DNA of 64,000 nt from Liolophura sinensis (lineage: Eukaryota; Mollusca; Polyplacophora; Chitonida; Chitonidae), in assembly GCF_032854445.1 (NCBI RefSeq), contig NC_088299.1:18529608-18593607 (forward strand). The letters run 5' to 3'. The translations under genes were made by a program, and so were the position numbers. The notes below the pieces were generated by a model, which saw only the letters and a list, made by a program, of their open reading frames with translations, was not told where the DNA came from and ran no database searches. Below are positions 13,248-25,396 of the stretch, one piece after another (within the stretch, counting starts at the first letter, position 1; each line of letters begins with the position of its first letter).

Positions 13248-14196
13248 GAAAGATAAGTCAACATAATAGAGAGAAAGATAAATGGACAAAAATGAGAAAA
13301 TATGTCAACCAAATAGTAACGACGACAAATCAACATAACATGCCGTAAGAAAGACAAATCAACGTAACATGCCGTAAGAAAGATAAGTCAACGTAACATG
13401 CCGTAAGAAAGATAAATTAACGTAACATGCAGTCATAAAGATAAATCAACGTAACATGCAGTCAGAAAGATAAATCAATGTAGCATGCAGTCAGAAAGAT
13501 AAATTAATGTAGCATGCAGTCAGAAAGATAAATCAACGTAACATGCAGTCAGAAAGATAAATCAACGTAACATGCAGTCAGAAAGATAAATCAACGTAAC
13601 ATGCAGTCAGAAAGATAAATCAACGTAACATGGCGTAAGAAAGATAAATCAACGTAACATGCCGTAAGAAAGATAAATCAACGTAACATGCCGTAAGAAA
13701 GATAAGTCAATGTAACATGCCGTAAGAAAGATAAATTAACGTAACATGCCATAAGAAAGATAAATCAACGTAACATGCAGTCATAAAGATAAATCAACGT
13801 AACATGCAGTCATAAAGATAAATCAATGTAGCATGCAGTCAGAAAGATAAATTAATGTAGCATGTAGTCAGAAAGATAAATCAACGTAACATGCAGTCAG
13901 AAAGATAAATCAACGTAACATGCAGTCAGAAAGATAAATCAACGTAACATGCAGTCAGAAAGATAAATCAACGTAACATGCCGTAAGAAAGATAAATCAA
14001 CGTAACATGCCGTAAGAAAGATAAGTCAATGTAACATGCCGTAAGAAAGATAAATTAACGTAACATGCAGTCATAAAGATAAATCAACGTAACATGCAGT
14101 CAGAAAGATAAATCAATGTAGCATGCAGTCAGAAAGATAAATTAATGTAACATGCAGTCAGAAAGATAAATTAACGAAACGTGTAGTAAGAAACAT
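13248..14196. repeat. Minisatellite, 29-bp unit, 30 copies, with 319-bp higher-order period
   Basis: Units of 29 bp of the type GAAAGATAAATCAACGTAAC followed by ATGCAGTCA or ATGCCGTAA run from 13,321 to about 14,191; weaker units start near 13,248. The rare variant GATAAGTCAA appears at 13,382, 13,701 and 14,020, exactly 319 bp (11 units) apart, and is each time followed by the same order of variant units (ATTAACG, then TCATAAAG, then AATGTAGCATG). The middle block has one extra unit early and one fewer later. Confidence 0.95.
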
Positions 14197-14679
14197 TGGA
14201 AAATATAATCCAAATAAATAGTGAGAAATGTAAATAATAATGATAATAGCCACGGAACAATGAGAAAGATAAAAATGTCAAATTGTGAGAAACAAGTCAA
14301 ACAAACTACATATTTTAAGATACGTTACGGAATCAAGACACCGTTGAATGGTCACGCAGGTAGGAAAATATATTTGTGTGGGACTTTTTTTTATCTTTTT
14401 TCATCCTATTCAATCCGTCTACTATTTGAACTGCTGATAAAGTCCATGTGGAACACTAAATGTGTATAATCTTAACTATGGTGTTTTGTTTTACTTAAAG
14501 TATTGACTGATATAAAGCACGTGCTGTATAGCTTAACCAAACAGATGTTCAGCCTGTACATGTACTTCCTCTGGGACTTGTGATTGAAGTCAATAAATAT
14601 TAAAACAAACCCACTTTACATATCATAACTGAGCTTCATTGGAAATAACACTGCAAGCAAGCTATTCTGGTTACCTGTT

Positions 14680-14880
14680 CTTATTTGATTGCTATTTAAC
14701 GCCACACCCACTAATAAGACACTTGTACGACGACAGTGAGATTTGTGAGTGTGAGGAACTGGGTTTAACCACCGACCTTTGCCAGGTGCTTGACAAGCCT
14801 CCCGACGGTAAAGTCAAAGACCGGTTCGCTGTCACGAGGATGACGCCTTCAACCACTGAGTCAGTGCAAGCCCAGATGAT
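14680..14880 (-). mobile_element. Diverged SINE with MetaSINE-like 3' end
   Basis: Read on the minus strand, the 3' end is at about 14,683 (plus-strand form TTGATTGCTATTTAACGCC) preceded by a TACGACGACAGTGAG block, matching the order seen in the better copy at 61.3 kb. The segment ACCACCGACCTTTGCCAGGT recurs in similar form at 44,083 inside another copy. Strongly mutated. Confidence 0.45.
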
Positions 14881-15879
14881 ATCTATAATGTATTTCTTAA
14901 TGATATCGGGCCAGTTCAACAACAGCAACAACAAGTGCTTAACTCGCAACTCCATCGGCATTTACAGCACTGGGAACAAACTTGACCTTGTCGATGTTAC
15001 TTGTATTGTCACCAGGTATGTCACAGATATATACAGATTAAAATAATAAGAATAAATGTTCTTATTTCACCATTAATGCACGGCCTAAACAAATAATTTC
15101 TAAAATCACGACAAAACATAATTTCTGAAGAGGATTCAACATTTTGCAGCATTGCTTGTACTCTTTATACTCTTATCGTTAAACAAAGTTTTCGATATTA
15201 GTCGTGTGACTAACACAAAGGATTCCATAGTGCACGGTGGAATTAACCATGTAAAGGCGTCAAGTTGCCAGCTTGTACAGCTAGCTTTTCTGTCCCCAAT
15301 ATACGGTTGTGAGAGTTATACCCGTGTCTGCTAAGCCCCCTGCCCAACAGCTTCACGTGCACGACCATCGTGGGCACAATACAGCAATGACACGTTGGAA
15401 TGTTCGACAGAAGCTTAATCCACCTTTGCATTGTAACTATTGTTTATTTAACTATGTTTCTTCTTTTCCAGAATATTTGTCAAATGCTTCACCGCCTATT
15501 TACAGTCACACCATTCAGACAGCGGGCTTCATCGGCGGGCTGAATGGCTGAGGGATTGTGCGTGTTTCCCGGGGGGGATTTTCGCCTTTCTGTCTCACCA
15601 CTGTCCATGGGTTTAACTTATTACAGACGCTATACGAAAACACAGTTAATTGCCTTTTCCATATGGATGTGATGAGGTAGAAAATTGTGTCATCAGTTAC
15701 ATGTTCAATTAATAGGGTTGTTATAGAAGTGTCCAATCATATTACAGAAAGTCTCTCGCAAACTGGTCAGGATCAATGCACGCCCACATGTATCACGGTC
15801 GGTGGAGGATTTATAGTGAAGTTAAAATATAAGTGTCACACCTGGCGATAATTAAGGATCAAGGTGCATCTGAACAATT

Positions 15880-16275
15880 ATTGTACTGGCAAAGGTATAA
15901 TAGAAGTGCTGCAATTGAGCGAGCACTGCTGACAAAGGTATAATAGAACTGCTGCATTTGAGCAATCATTACTAATGGCATAATAGACGTGTTACATTTG
16001 AGCGAGCATTCCTGGCAAAGGTATAGTAGATGTGTCCCATTTGAGCGAGCAAAGGTATAGTATATGTGTCACATTTGAGCGAGCAAAGGTATAGTATATG
16101 TGTCACATTTGAGCGAGCAAAGGTATAGCAGATGTGTCCCATTTGAGCGAGCAAATGTATAGTATATGTGTCACATTTGAGCGAGCAAAGGTATAGTATA
16201 TGTGTTATATTTGAGCAATCATGGCAAATGAATAACCGAAGTATTACAACTACTTGATGATTACTGGCAAAGATA
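15880..16275. repeat. Minisatellite, 34-bp unit, 5 clean copies plus decayed flank
   Basis: Clean units begin with GAGCGAGC at 16,043, 16,077, 16,111, 16,145 and 16,179 and contain AAAGGTATAGTATATGTGTC. To the left (15,880-16,042) longer, variable units of about 40-60 bp share ATTTGAGCGAGCA and GGTATAATAGA. Confidence 0.9.
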
Positions 16276-16304
16276 TAGCATCTCGCCGATGATGTGTAAG
16301 TATA

Positions 16305-16340
16305 TGGTTGGTGATTTACGTCGTACTTCCGACGATCCGT
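16305..16340 (-). mobile_element. SINE 3'-end fragment
   Basis: GGTTGGTGATTTACGTCGTACTT resembles the 3' terminus of the SINE at 7,514-7,827 (GGTTGGGGTTTAACGTCGTACTT). Only about 35 bp can be recognised. Confidence 0.35.
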
Positions 16341-16344
16341 GGCT

Positions 16345-17470
16345 TACACATAATAGTAGAGTATGGTAGGGCTATTCGTCAAGGTTTGTTAAAAACAATA
16401 CGACAAGAAACACTATGGACATGATTGTTATTTCACCAAGGCTCTGCAAATTCCATCAAGTACAACAAAGGCAGTTATGTATATTTATTATAAATTCGAC
16501 ACTGAAGTCAATTGAATATGTTACATACATGTACATATTTATAACAGAAGAAAAATTCGTGAAAAATACGAAATTGATAAGAGCAAAATGGAGGCGGTTT
16601 AAAACTGTTATGGGGGTATTGTTTAATTGGTCATATTATAAAAATGTATCATATATGTTTAATAGGCATACTGATGACATGGTTCTAAATATGTGTCACA
16701 TATCGCTGATATCATTAACACGCGGTTTGCCCTGGAATACATTAGAAGATATAGTACCCCAGGTGTGACCAAACAGGACGAAAGTTAGACTGTGATATAA
16801 ACTAGTCACTCCACAAAAATCCAAATTAATATAACTTAATATGAATTATGTCCCAAAAAAATATGCGCAATACCATTATATATTATATATGGGAATTTCT
16901 GAAGAAATTCTTTTCATTTATGAGAAATTAATTTATAAACAAACGAACGATTTGCAATCCTATTAAAAAGACTGAATGATATGAAGAAAATCATAATTTA
17001 TGAAATAATAAATAAAAAGTTAACGCAACATCTTCAGCGATTTGTTATTTTATATTCTCGGCTGTAGAATATAAAATGTCTTACTTTACCAAGCCATAGA
17101 GATGCGTGTTGAGGTTTAAGAGAATCAAGGTAAAACCTCAATCGAAATAAATCAATAATTATATTTAGGACAAGTATGCTTGGCTTGTTTGCATTCTACA
17201 AACGCTATATGCCTACAAAAATAAAACAGGTGTCTTTGTCTATCGATATCAAATTTTACATGAATATCGCTCTATGTGTTTCCAAAGATGAAATGTTAAC
17301 CTGTTCCATATCTTAATGGACATTCCTCGTGAATTTCCAAAACAATGTTAAAAATAAACCACCAGAGAATTAAGACAGTATATAAAGAAAGATTTAAATG
17401 TACAAGTATAAATTTAATCAGTATCTAAATCATATGCGTCTTCAAAAACTGTCCTTAATGAAACTATGAG
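16345..17470. other. Very AT-rich stretch, nothing recognised
   Basis: Long A/T runs and only short frames (largest 117 codons at 16,415-16,768, without any recognisable motif). Confidence 0.5.
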
Positions 17471-17473
17471 TTG

Positions 17474-18196
17474 AGCAACTGCTCATATATCCAGCAATTG
17501 CTCATATATCCTCCAACTGCTCATATATCCAGCAACTGCTCATACATCCAGCAATTGCTCATATGTCCAGCAACTGCTCATATATCCTCCAACTGCTCAT
17601 ATATCCTCCAACTGCTCATATATCCTCCAATTGCTCATATATCCAGCAATCGCTCATATATCCAGCAACCGCTCATATATCCAGCAATTGCTCATATATC
17701 CTCCAACTGCTCATATATCCAGCAACTGCTCATATATCCTCCAACTGCTCATATATCCTCCAACTGCTCATATATCCTCCAACTGCTCATATATCCTCCA
17801 ACTGCTCATATATCCTCCAACTGCTCATATATCCTCCAACTGCTCATATATCCTCCAACTGCTCATATATCCTCCAACTGCTCATATATCCAGCAACTGC
17901 TCATATATCCTCCAACTGCTCATATATCCTCCAACTGCTCATATATCCAGCAACCGCTCATATATCCAGCAACCGCTCATATATCCAGCAACTGCTCATA
18001 TATCCAGCAATTGCTAATATATATTCAAACTGCTCATATATCCAGTAACTGCTCATATATCCTCCAACTGCTCATATATCCCCCAACTGCTCATATATCC
18101 TCCAACTGCTCATATATCCTCCAACTGCTCATATATCCAGCAACTGCTCATATATCCAGCAACTGCTCATATATCCAGCAACTGCTCGTATATCCA
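17474..18196. repeat. Minisatellite, 19-bp unit, 38 copies
   Basis: Units CTCATATATCCTCCAACTG and CTCATATATCCAGCAACTG alternate in runs; the CTCC type dominates the centre and the CAGC type the edges. All plus frames are open through the array, giving spurious Ser/Tyr/Ile-rich repeats of up to 243 residues. No gene is supported. Confidence 0.97.
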
Positions 18197-18237
18197 ACGT
18201 GACGAATTTGACGACATATTTCATTTCTTATTCTTTC

Positions 18238-18572
18238 AATACAGATGTCCACATACAGCGCTACATACTAGACAATACAGATGTCCACATACGGCGCTAC
18301 ATACTACACAATACAGTTGTCTATATATAGCCCTACATATTACTCGCGATAAAACTGAAATATTGTTGACAGCGACGTTAAAACTTTCACTCACTCACTC
18401 ACTCCTACATATTACACAATCCACATACGGCGCTACATACTAGACAATACAGGTATCCACATACAGTGCTACATACCAAACAAAACAGATGTCTACATAC
18501 AGCGCTACATACTAGACAATACAGATGTCCGCTTACAGCGCTACATACTAGACAAAACAGATGTCCACAATA
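18238..18572. repeat. Minisatellite, 36-bp unit, about 8 copies, split by a SINE fragment
   Basis: Units carrying ATGTCCACATACAGCGCTAC and ACTAGACAATACAG start at 18,245, 18,281 and 18,317 and resume at about 18,452, 18,488, 18,524 and 18,560, keeping the 36-bp phase on each side. The interruption at 18,344-18,403 is described separately. Confidence 0.9.
18344..18403 (+). mobile_element. 5'-truncated SINE with (CACT)n tail and 12-bp target duplication
   Basis: A 60-bp insert ends GCGACGTTAAAACTTTCAC followed by TCACTCACTCACT, the tail type seen in many mollusc SINEs (family link from memory). It is flanked by identical CCTACATATTAC at 18,332-18,343 and 18,404-18,415, which is part of the host minisatellite unit. 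This shows insertion by target-primed retrotransposition after the array had formed. Confidence 0.75.
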
Positions 18573-18697
18573 TCTCAGCCATATCGTGTCGACCATATAT
18601 TAGAGAATATATACCTTATTTCCTCAACTTTTGTACATATGAAAGAGTACCTTTCAGTGAGATTTGGGGTAGACGAATAAACACTTATAGTGCTTTG

Positions 18698-18708
18698 GGA
18701 TTCGAACC
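18698..18708 (-). mobile_element. tRNA-like B box of a decayed SINE
   Basis: GGATTCGAACC is the exact complement of a pol III B box (GGTTCGAATCC). The surrounding 18,640-18,730 shows no foldable tRNA, so a SINE remnant is more likely than a tRNA gene. Confidence 0.3.
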
Positions 18709-18729
18709 TCGGTCTTAATTGCCCATTGC

Positions 18730-20545
18730 TATATAACATGAGAAACCAGAATTTGACTATATATTGACTAGAATGCCTCAAATCTGCGGGCTTAAGTTAG
18801 CTTATAATGTGTGATAAATGGGAATAAACTAGAACGTTAAATAACGATTTCGTGCTAATAAATTCCCTTTCGCATTTCCATTTATCCGATATCTCCATTG
18901 CCAGTCACATGCTGAGACGTCATTGCCGTCTCTGTGGTTACTGCTATGCCTTTGTCTTGCCGCAGAACATGTGTAAAGTACATGACGGGATGAAGATACT
19001 ATAGTTTTTTGCAGGTGCGAATCTGTTCACTTCTACCCGACCACCACCGTATCAACATGAACCCTGCTGCAAGGAAAATAATCCCTATGTTATTGCGAGG
19101 GAAATATAAGCCTTAAAAAAACACATGGAAAATATATCATTTTAAAATCCATGACGCCGGGACTGTTCAAAGGATTGGGTTTGTTGACTTATTATTGATT
19201 CGAACGGTGATGCCCGGAGCGCGCGTAACTTCCAGAAGATACGCCGTGCGCGTGCGTCGACTGATCTATAACTGTAGTGCTACAGTCGTACTCTGACGGA
19301 TTTGTTTCTTGAGAGAGGGGTGTAAAATTATAAACTTGCCCAAAACACAAGTTGTTAAAATATGGTTTCTTTTTCTTTAGAAGTTTCGGTTTAGTGAACT
19401 CGTAAGCCGACGGGCTTGGCACGATAGAATGACCTTCCCACGCGACAAAGCTAGTTTGGAGTGTTAATAACAATTCTCCCTGCTACAAACGGTCTTAATT
19501 TCGTGCGCACAGAATGTCATTATTACTCTTTCTCGCCGTTATTCTCTGACTAAGTGGTCTTCACTTTGATGTGCATTTAACGGTTGAAGGAAGGCGTCAA
19601 GTCGAGATGCCTGTAGACGGTGGTTGAGTTGACTGCAGATATCTCCGCGATCATCCGCTCTGGCTGACCTAGCCGAAAACGCTGCCACAGATGTTGCGTT
19701 TTTCATCCGCCAGAAATTTAAGCCTTTCATTCAATTCTCTTAAGGAGGCTTCAGTTACGACGTTTCGCTGCGAGAAATACTCGAAAGTGGCGTTTATCAG
19801 TTAGCTAGATTCGGAGGACGGCCTTAGGCGACAGGTCCCCGGAAACATCCGCCAGCGCTCTGATTGGCCGAGAGCCGTTCAAAGTCATTGACTCTCCACG
19901 CTTGGTGAGTTGCCAGCTCGTGGCAAGACAAATTCAGATAACATTTCAATAGCTGCTCTCCTCATACCAATCTCTTGTAGTTTTCCGCGTCCAGGTTTAA
20001 TTAGTGACAACATTTGGCGTGAGACTCTGATCATATTGCGAACCATTCTTCTGCAAAAGGTTACAGAACTGCGATAGAAGCTCATCTTGGGGCCCCTAAA
20101 TCGGTCTCCAGCACGACGCAATCTCCAGATCTTCACGGGGTGTACCACGCTTACTTCTCGATACACACGTGCCGATTATCAGGAACATACTGTCAATAAA
20201 GCCATATACTTTGCCATAGTTCTCTCTCCAATCAGATCGTTTCTCTTTTTAAACGATCCAGATTGTACTGGTGCACGACTCGCAAGGCGCATGCGACTTC
20301 AACCAAAGGAAATGTGTACACGAACCGCAAGCACGTACAAAGAAACATTGGCAGTTTTGGTTCTGGAGCACTCAGCGGGTTAGTTCTCTAATTTGAGCAA
20401 GATGTTTAGTCGCGAATTCTCAGCTATATACAGATGTAGTGTAATGTTTGCGCCATTATCTTGCTGTGTGTTCGTAATGCCAGATTTCGCGATATTTCAT
20501 TTTTAACGTTATAGGGGAATTTAACTTTATTCCACTCGTAATGTA
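18730..20545. other. No gene seen; unique GC-richer patch
   Basis: The region 19,190-20,340 has higher GC, CpG-containing sequence and no repeats, but no frame shows a known domain. It could be regulatory. Confidence 0.4.
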
Positions 20546-20548
20546 CGT

Positions 20549-20955
20549 AACATTCAAGGCATGAAAAGAAAGCCCCACACTGATCATTTTGCGTTGAGAA
20601 AGTGCAACATTCAAGACATGAACCTTACACTTTGGCATGTCTCCCATTGATCACATATTGCATGAGAGAGCAAAAATTTCAAGACATGACCCTTGTGATT
20701 TTGCAAGAGTCCCAGATTTATAGCTTCATACTGTATTGGAGACCGTAACATTCAAGGCATGAACCTTGTGAGTACCACATTTATCGCTTCATACTGTATG
20801 GGAGACGGCAACATTCAAGGCATGAACCTTGTGAGTACCACATTTATCGCTTCATACTGTATGGGAGACGGCAACATTCAAGGCATGAACCTTGTGAGTA
20901 CCACATTTATCCCATCATTTACTGTATGGGAGACGGCAACATTCAAGGTATGAAT
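20549..20955. repeat. Minisatellite, 63-bp unit, 6 copies, decaying leftward
   Basis: AACATTCAAG-type starts fall at 20,549, 20,606, 20,674, 20,747, 20,810, 20,873 and 20,939. The last three intervals (63, 63, 66 bp) are near identical; the earlier ones vary in length and sequence. Confidence 0.9.
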
Positions 20956-20959
20956 TTTG

Positions 20960-22920
20960 CTGGCATGAATCTAGGCATCAACACGGACTGTCAACCATAA
21001 TGGACATTCAGTACAAACCACCAAAGAACTATGAAAACGTATATAAAGTTGGATTTACGGACGGATTCGTGCATAAAGAACCGATTATCAGATTTCAGTG
21101 ATGACGGAAACACCTCAAGAATGTTCCAGATGAATGAAATAAATCGGTATCCAAATCGTGTACTCTGTTACAGTCCACAGGCCGTACTTATAATGGAAAT
21201 ATGTACTTTTGTTGCGCTTTTATTTAAACTGTTCGTATCTCGAAAGTGCCGATCTTATTCAGCACGATAAATACATGACCCTAACCCTATCGCTACGTTA
21301 AGCGGAATTTGACACAGTTGTGAAGTCCTGGAGATTCCGGACATTTTGTCCACCATTGAGTCTCATCTTGTTATGGTGAAAAGTAAGATGAAATGTTCCC
21401 TTGTTAAATAGTTTATGCTAGCAGGTTGGCGACACACTGATGTTGAAGGGCCTGTAGAATTTTATAGGACAGAAAAACATTTAGGACAGAAGAGGTTACT
21501 TTATCGATCTCTTATTAGTAGCGCTGACGACATGGACCATTGCGTTTAAACACTCATTATTGATGTAACTCAATATGTATTCAGGAGTTGGCGCGTGCAT
21601 GTGATCGTGCGCGCACAACAGGTGCATTCCATAAACATCACGTGACTGTGATCATCAGGGCGTTTGCATGCATTTCCCCGGCGGCCACCACATCAACACA
21701 GACAAAAAAACAACAGCAATACAGCCATAAATTAATTTACTTCAAAAAAGTCCTTGTTGTTTTACTGTTTTCATTTAGCAGTTGTTACGCATGGGTCGAT
21801 AGCCACCATAAAGACAACACGTCGCTTCAAACATAACCAAAGACAATTCATGAGCGCCGTATTGCTTCTGCATTTATCGGTTTCCTGCGATTTTTTCTCC
21901 ACAAACACCTGTGCACGGTCATCCAAATGTTAGTACTAACATTACTCATAAACTCACATCAAAAAGCAGTTTTACAAACGAGATGAAACATGACATTGGT
22001 CTGTTTTTCGCTAGCATTTTACTCCTCATGAATGTACAGATATATGTACCGTTATACAGAGCAGGATGTACGCGTGTTAGAGAGACCGGCTGATTTTACA
22101 GACACTCTCGTGTTAAATGGTTGAAACGCATCATCTGAATCATATTCAGGAAATAGTTAAGTTTGCTTTCCTATTTTGCTGAAACAACAGCTTAAAATGT
22201 CTATAAATATTTATCGAGAGCTGTGTCAACACCCCAGTTCAGCACCTCTCACTATTTACTGAGCCAACACGGTTTGTTTCAAATCAAAATGTTAGTCCTC
22301 AAGATTTTCTCTCAAAATAATCAATTGTTATGAAACATCACTATCAGAAATGCATATAACCTAAATCTGATCCAAACAAAACGCATTTTCTCTTTAAATC
22401 ATCGCTTGTGTTTTCACTGTCTACCTTGTGCGGGGTCAATCCCCGATAATACGGACGTCATTGTCATGCAATCGATTATGTGCAATACCTGAATCTAAAA
22501 GAAAAACTTTTATTTATTCATCATGTTCTTAGGAATTCAAACTAGAACAAAATGCACATTACAATATGTTTACCTTATTACCTCTAGTGTATGCACCGGT
22601 CTTTCCTAAGAAAAGAAAACGCATGGTCACGAAATAATCGCTTACTTGTCTTGCCTCGTGCAATATTGCGCGTATGATGGCCATCACATGTATGAACAAT
22701 TCTTGAGTTTGGAATGAAAAAATGTTTCATATCAAAATTTCTGCATAGATGAATGAATGTCTTGAACAGGCGTGTTGGTTCTTTTTGAGTCGTCAATGTC
22801 CACTTGAAAAACTGAAAACAGAGACTAGGATACTTGTACCAAATCCCCAGGTAAAAGTAAAATGAACATAATATATGTAGCTGGACTTTATGGAGCTATA
22901 TAATAATGATGGTAAGTTTG
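20960..22920. other. No gene seen
   Basis: Unique AT-rich DNA. A purine-pyrimidine alternating run GCGCGTGCATGTG...GTGCGCGC at 21,590-21,617 is the only notable local feature. Confidence 0.5.
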
Positions 22921-22924
22921 GGAT

Positions 22925-24412
22925 GTGAACTGTTGCGTTCACCTCAGCTAGAGGGTTGTCTGAACTGTTATGTGTTCACCTCAGCTATAGGGCTGTCTGA
23001 ACTGTTGTGTGTTCACCTCAGCTATAGGGCTGTCTGAACTGTTGTGTGTTAACCTCAACTACAGGGCTGTCTGAACTGTTGTGTGTTTACTTCAGCTCCA
23101 TATAGGACTGTCTGAACTGTTGTATGTTAACGTCAGCTTTAGGGCTGTCTGCCCTGTTGTGTGTTCACTTGAACTCCATATAGAGCTGCCTGAGCTGTTG
23201 TGTGTTCACCTCTACTATAGGGTTGTCTGAACTATTGTGTGTTCCCCTCAGCTACAGGGCTCTCTAAACTCTTATGTGTTCACCTCAGTTATATAGGGTT
23301 GTCTGAACTCCTGTGTATTTACTTCAACGCCATATAGCACTGACTGAACTGTTGCGTTCACCATAGCTATAGGGCCGTCTGAACTGTTGTGTGTTCACCT
23401 CAGCTATAGTGCTGTCTGAACTGTTTTGTGTTCACTTCAGCTCCATATAGGGTTGTCTGAACTGTTGTGTGTTAACCTCTGCTATAGAGTTGTCTAAACT
23501 GTTGTGCGTTCACCTCAGCTATAGGGCTGTCTGAACTATTGTGTCTTCACCTCAACTATAGGGCTGTCTGAACTGTTGTGTGTTCACATCAGCTATAGGG
23601 TTGTCTGAACTGTTGCGTGTTCACTTCAGCTCCATATATTGCTGTCTGAATTGATGTGTGTTTACCTCAGCTATGGGCTGTCTGAACTGTTGTGTGTTCC
23701 ACTCAGCTATACGGCTGTCTTAACTGTTGCGTGTTTTCTTCAGCTTTGAGGCTGTCTGACCTGTTGTGTGTTCATCTAAGCTATAGGGCTGTTAAAACTA
23801 TTGTGTGTTAACCTCAACTATAGGGCTGTCTGAACTGTTGTGTGTTCACCTCAGCTATAGGGCTGTCCAGACTGTTGTGTGTTCACCTCAGCTATAGAGG
23901 TGTGTGAACTGTTGTGTGTTTACTTCAGCTCCATATAGGGCTGAACTATTGTGTGTTCACCTAAGCTACAGGGGTGCGTGAACTGTTGTGTGTTCACCTC
24001 AGCTATAGGGCTGTCTAACATGTTGTGTGTTCACCTCAGCTGTTGGACTGTCTGAACCGTTGTGTGTTCACCTAAGCTATAGGGTTCTCTGAACTGTTGT
24101 GTGTTCACCTGTGCTATAGGGCTGTCTACACTGTTGTGTGTTTACCTCAGCTGTACGGCTGTCTGAACTATTGTGTGTTCACCTCAGCTATAGGGCTGTC
24201 TGAACTGTTGTGTGTTCATCTGCTATAGGGCTGTCTGAACTGTTGTGTGTTCACCTCAGCTATAGAGCTGTCTGAACTGTTGTGTGTTCACCTCTGCTGT
24301 AGGGCTTTCTGAACTGATGTGTGTTAACCTGAGCTGTAGGGTTGTCTGAACTGTTGTGTGTTCACCTCAGCTATAGGGCTGTCTTCACTTCAGATCCATA
24401 TAGGACTGTCAA
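22925..24412. repeat. Minisatellite, 37-bp unit, about 40 copies
   Basis: The largest array in the window. Core unit is GTCTGAACTGTTGTGTGTTC followed by ACCTCAGCTATAGGGCT. A recurring longer variant carries TCCATATAG in place of TATAG. Copies differ by several substitutions, so the array is old and only weakly homogenised. Stop codons interrupt all frames. Confidence 0.95.
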
Positions 24413-25396
24413 TACATGCACCCTGCATTACTAAAACATTTTTCAAGTAACTTTATTTGATTGATTTATTGATTTATTTACTGATTGGTTGATTATTTGA
24501 GTGCTTTAATTGAGTGTGTTAGTGAGTGATGGGCGATCTGGTGGAATTAGCCTGATCTCGATAAACGATTACAGGAAACCAGCAGCATACAAGTACACGT
24601 GCTCTGTTTACACGTTCACGCTTGTACCTATATTATATGTGATAAATAAATATATTTAAAGCCAAACATATTTGTCCTTTTCACTGTATGATGGGAGGGT
24701 GGGGGGCGGGAGGGGTAGAAGCAGTGGGAGAAGCTTGCTAACCTGTAACACGCCATACACAGTGTACTCCCGTCCCTCACACCCCACATCCACCCCACCG
24801 GCCAACGGCCTACGTTCTGCAAGCTCCATTATCGTCTTTGGTTACCCGTCTTAAAAATGTGGTAAAAACATTCGGTATACAGTTGTTTCGGCTCATAGCT
24901 GCTGTTCACTAATTAATCTTCATCATTTTGTGACGCGTGTAAATTTTCCCGATATTTAATTTCTCTGCCAATTTTTTAAAGTCTCTCGTTGACAGGGGTG
25001 GAAAATTCCTCACAATGGCGAACTTCTATAGCTATTCATCGGCAGAAATCCATGCATGTTAGTTTTTCATACACATGGAATTCTACTCAACAGCCTATAA
25101 AATCCAACAATTTGGCTTGTACCTTACAGCTCAGTGAGGCATTACTGTGAAACCGATGTTTGTCTATGTGTGTGTTTCTAAAACCATCATTTATAAAGTA
25201 CATATTTCACATGTTTTTCTCCCAAGAAAGAATCATTCTATATGTATGCAACTGACAGCTTGTAATTTGTGCCCAGACACAAAACGGCAATACCATCGTG
25301 AGAATAATATTAAACAGCTCAGCACACAATACAGCACAGGATAACACAGAGTAGCGCTGAGTGTAAAACACACGATTGTAGGACAAACTGGGCATA

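Noticed and set aside
13321-14191. CRISPR-like array because of short regular repeats
   Set aside because: Units are directly adjacent with no unique spacers, the DNA is animal, and there are no cas genes.
17471-18202. A 243-codon open frame with Ser/Tyr/Ile-rich repeats
   Set aside because: It is the 19-bp minisatellite read through; all three plus frames are open at once and there is no start, splice or domain evidence.
21271-21300. Telomere-like CCCTAACCCTA
   Set aside because: Only about two units, not a tandem telomeric array.
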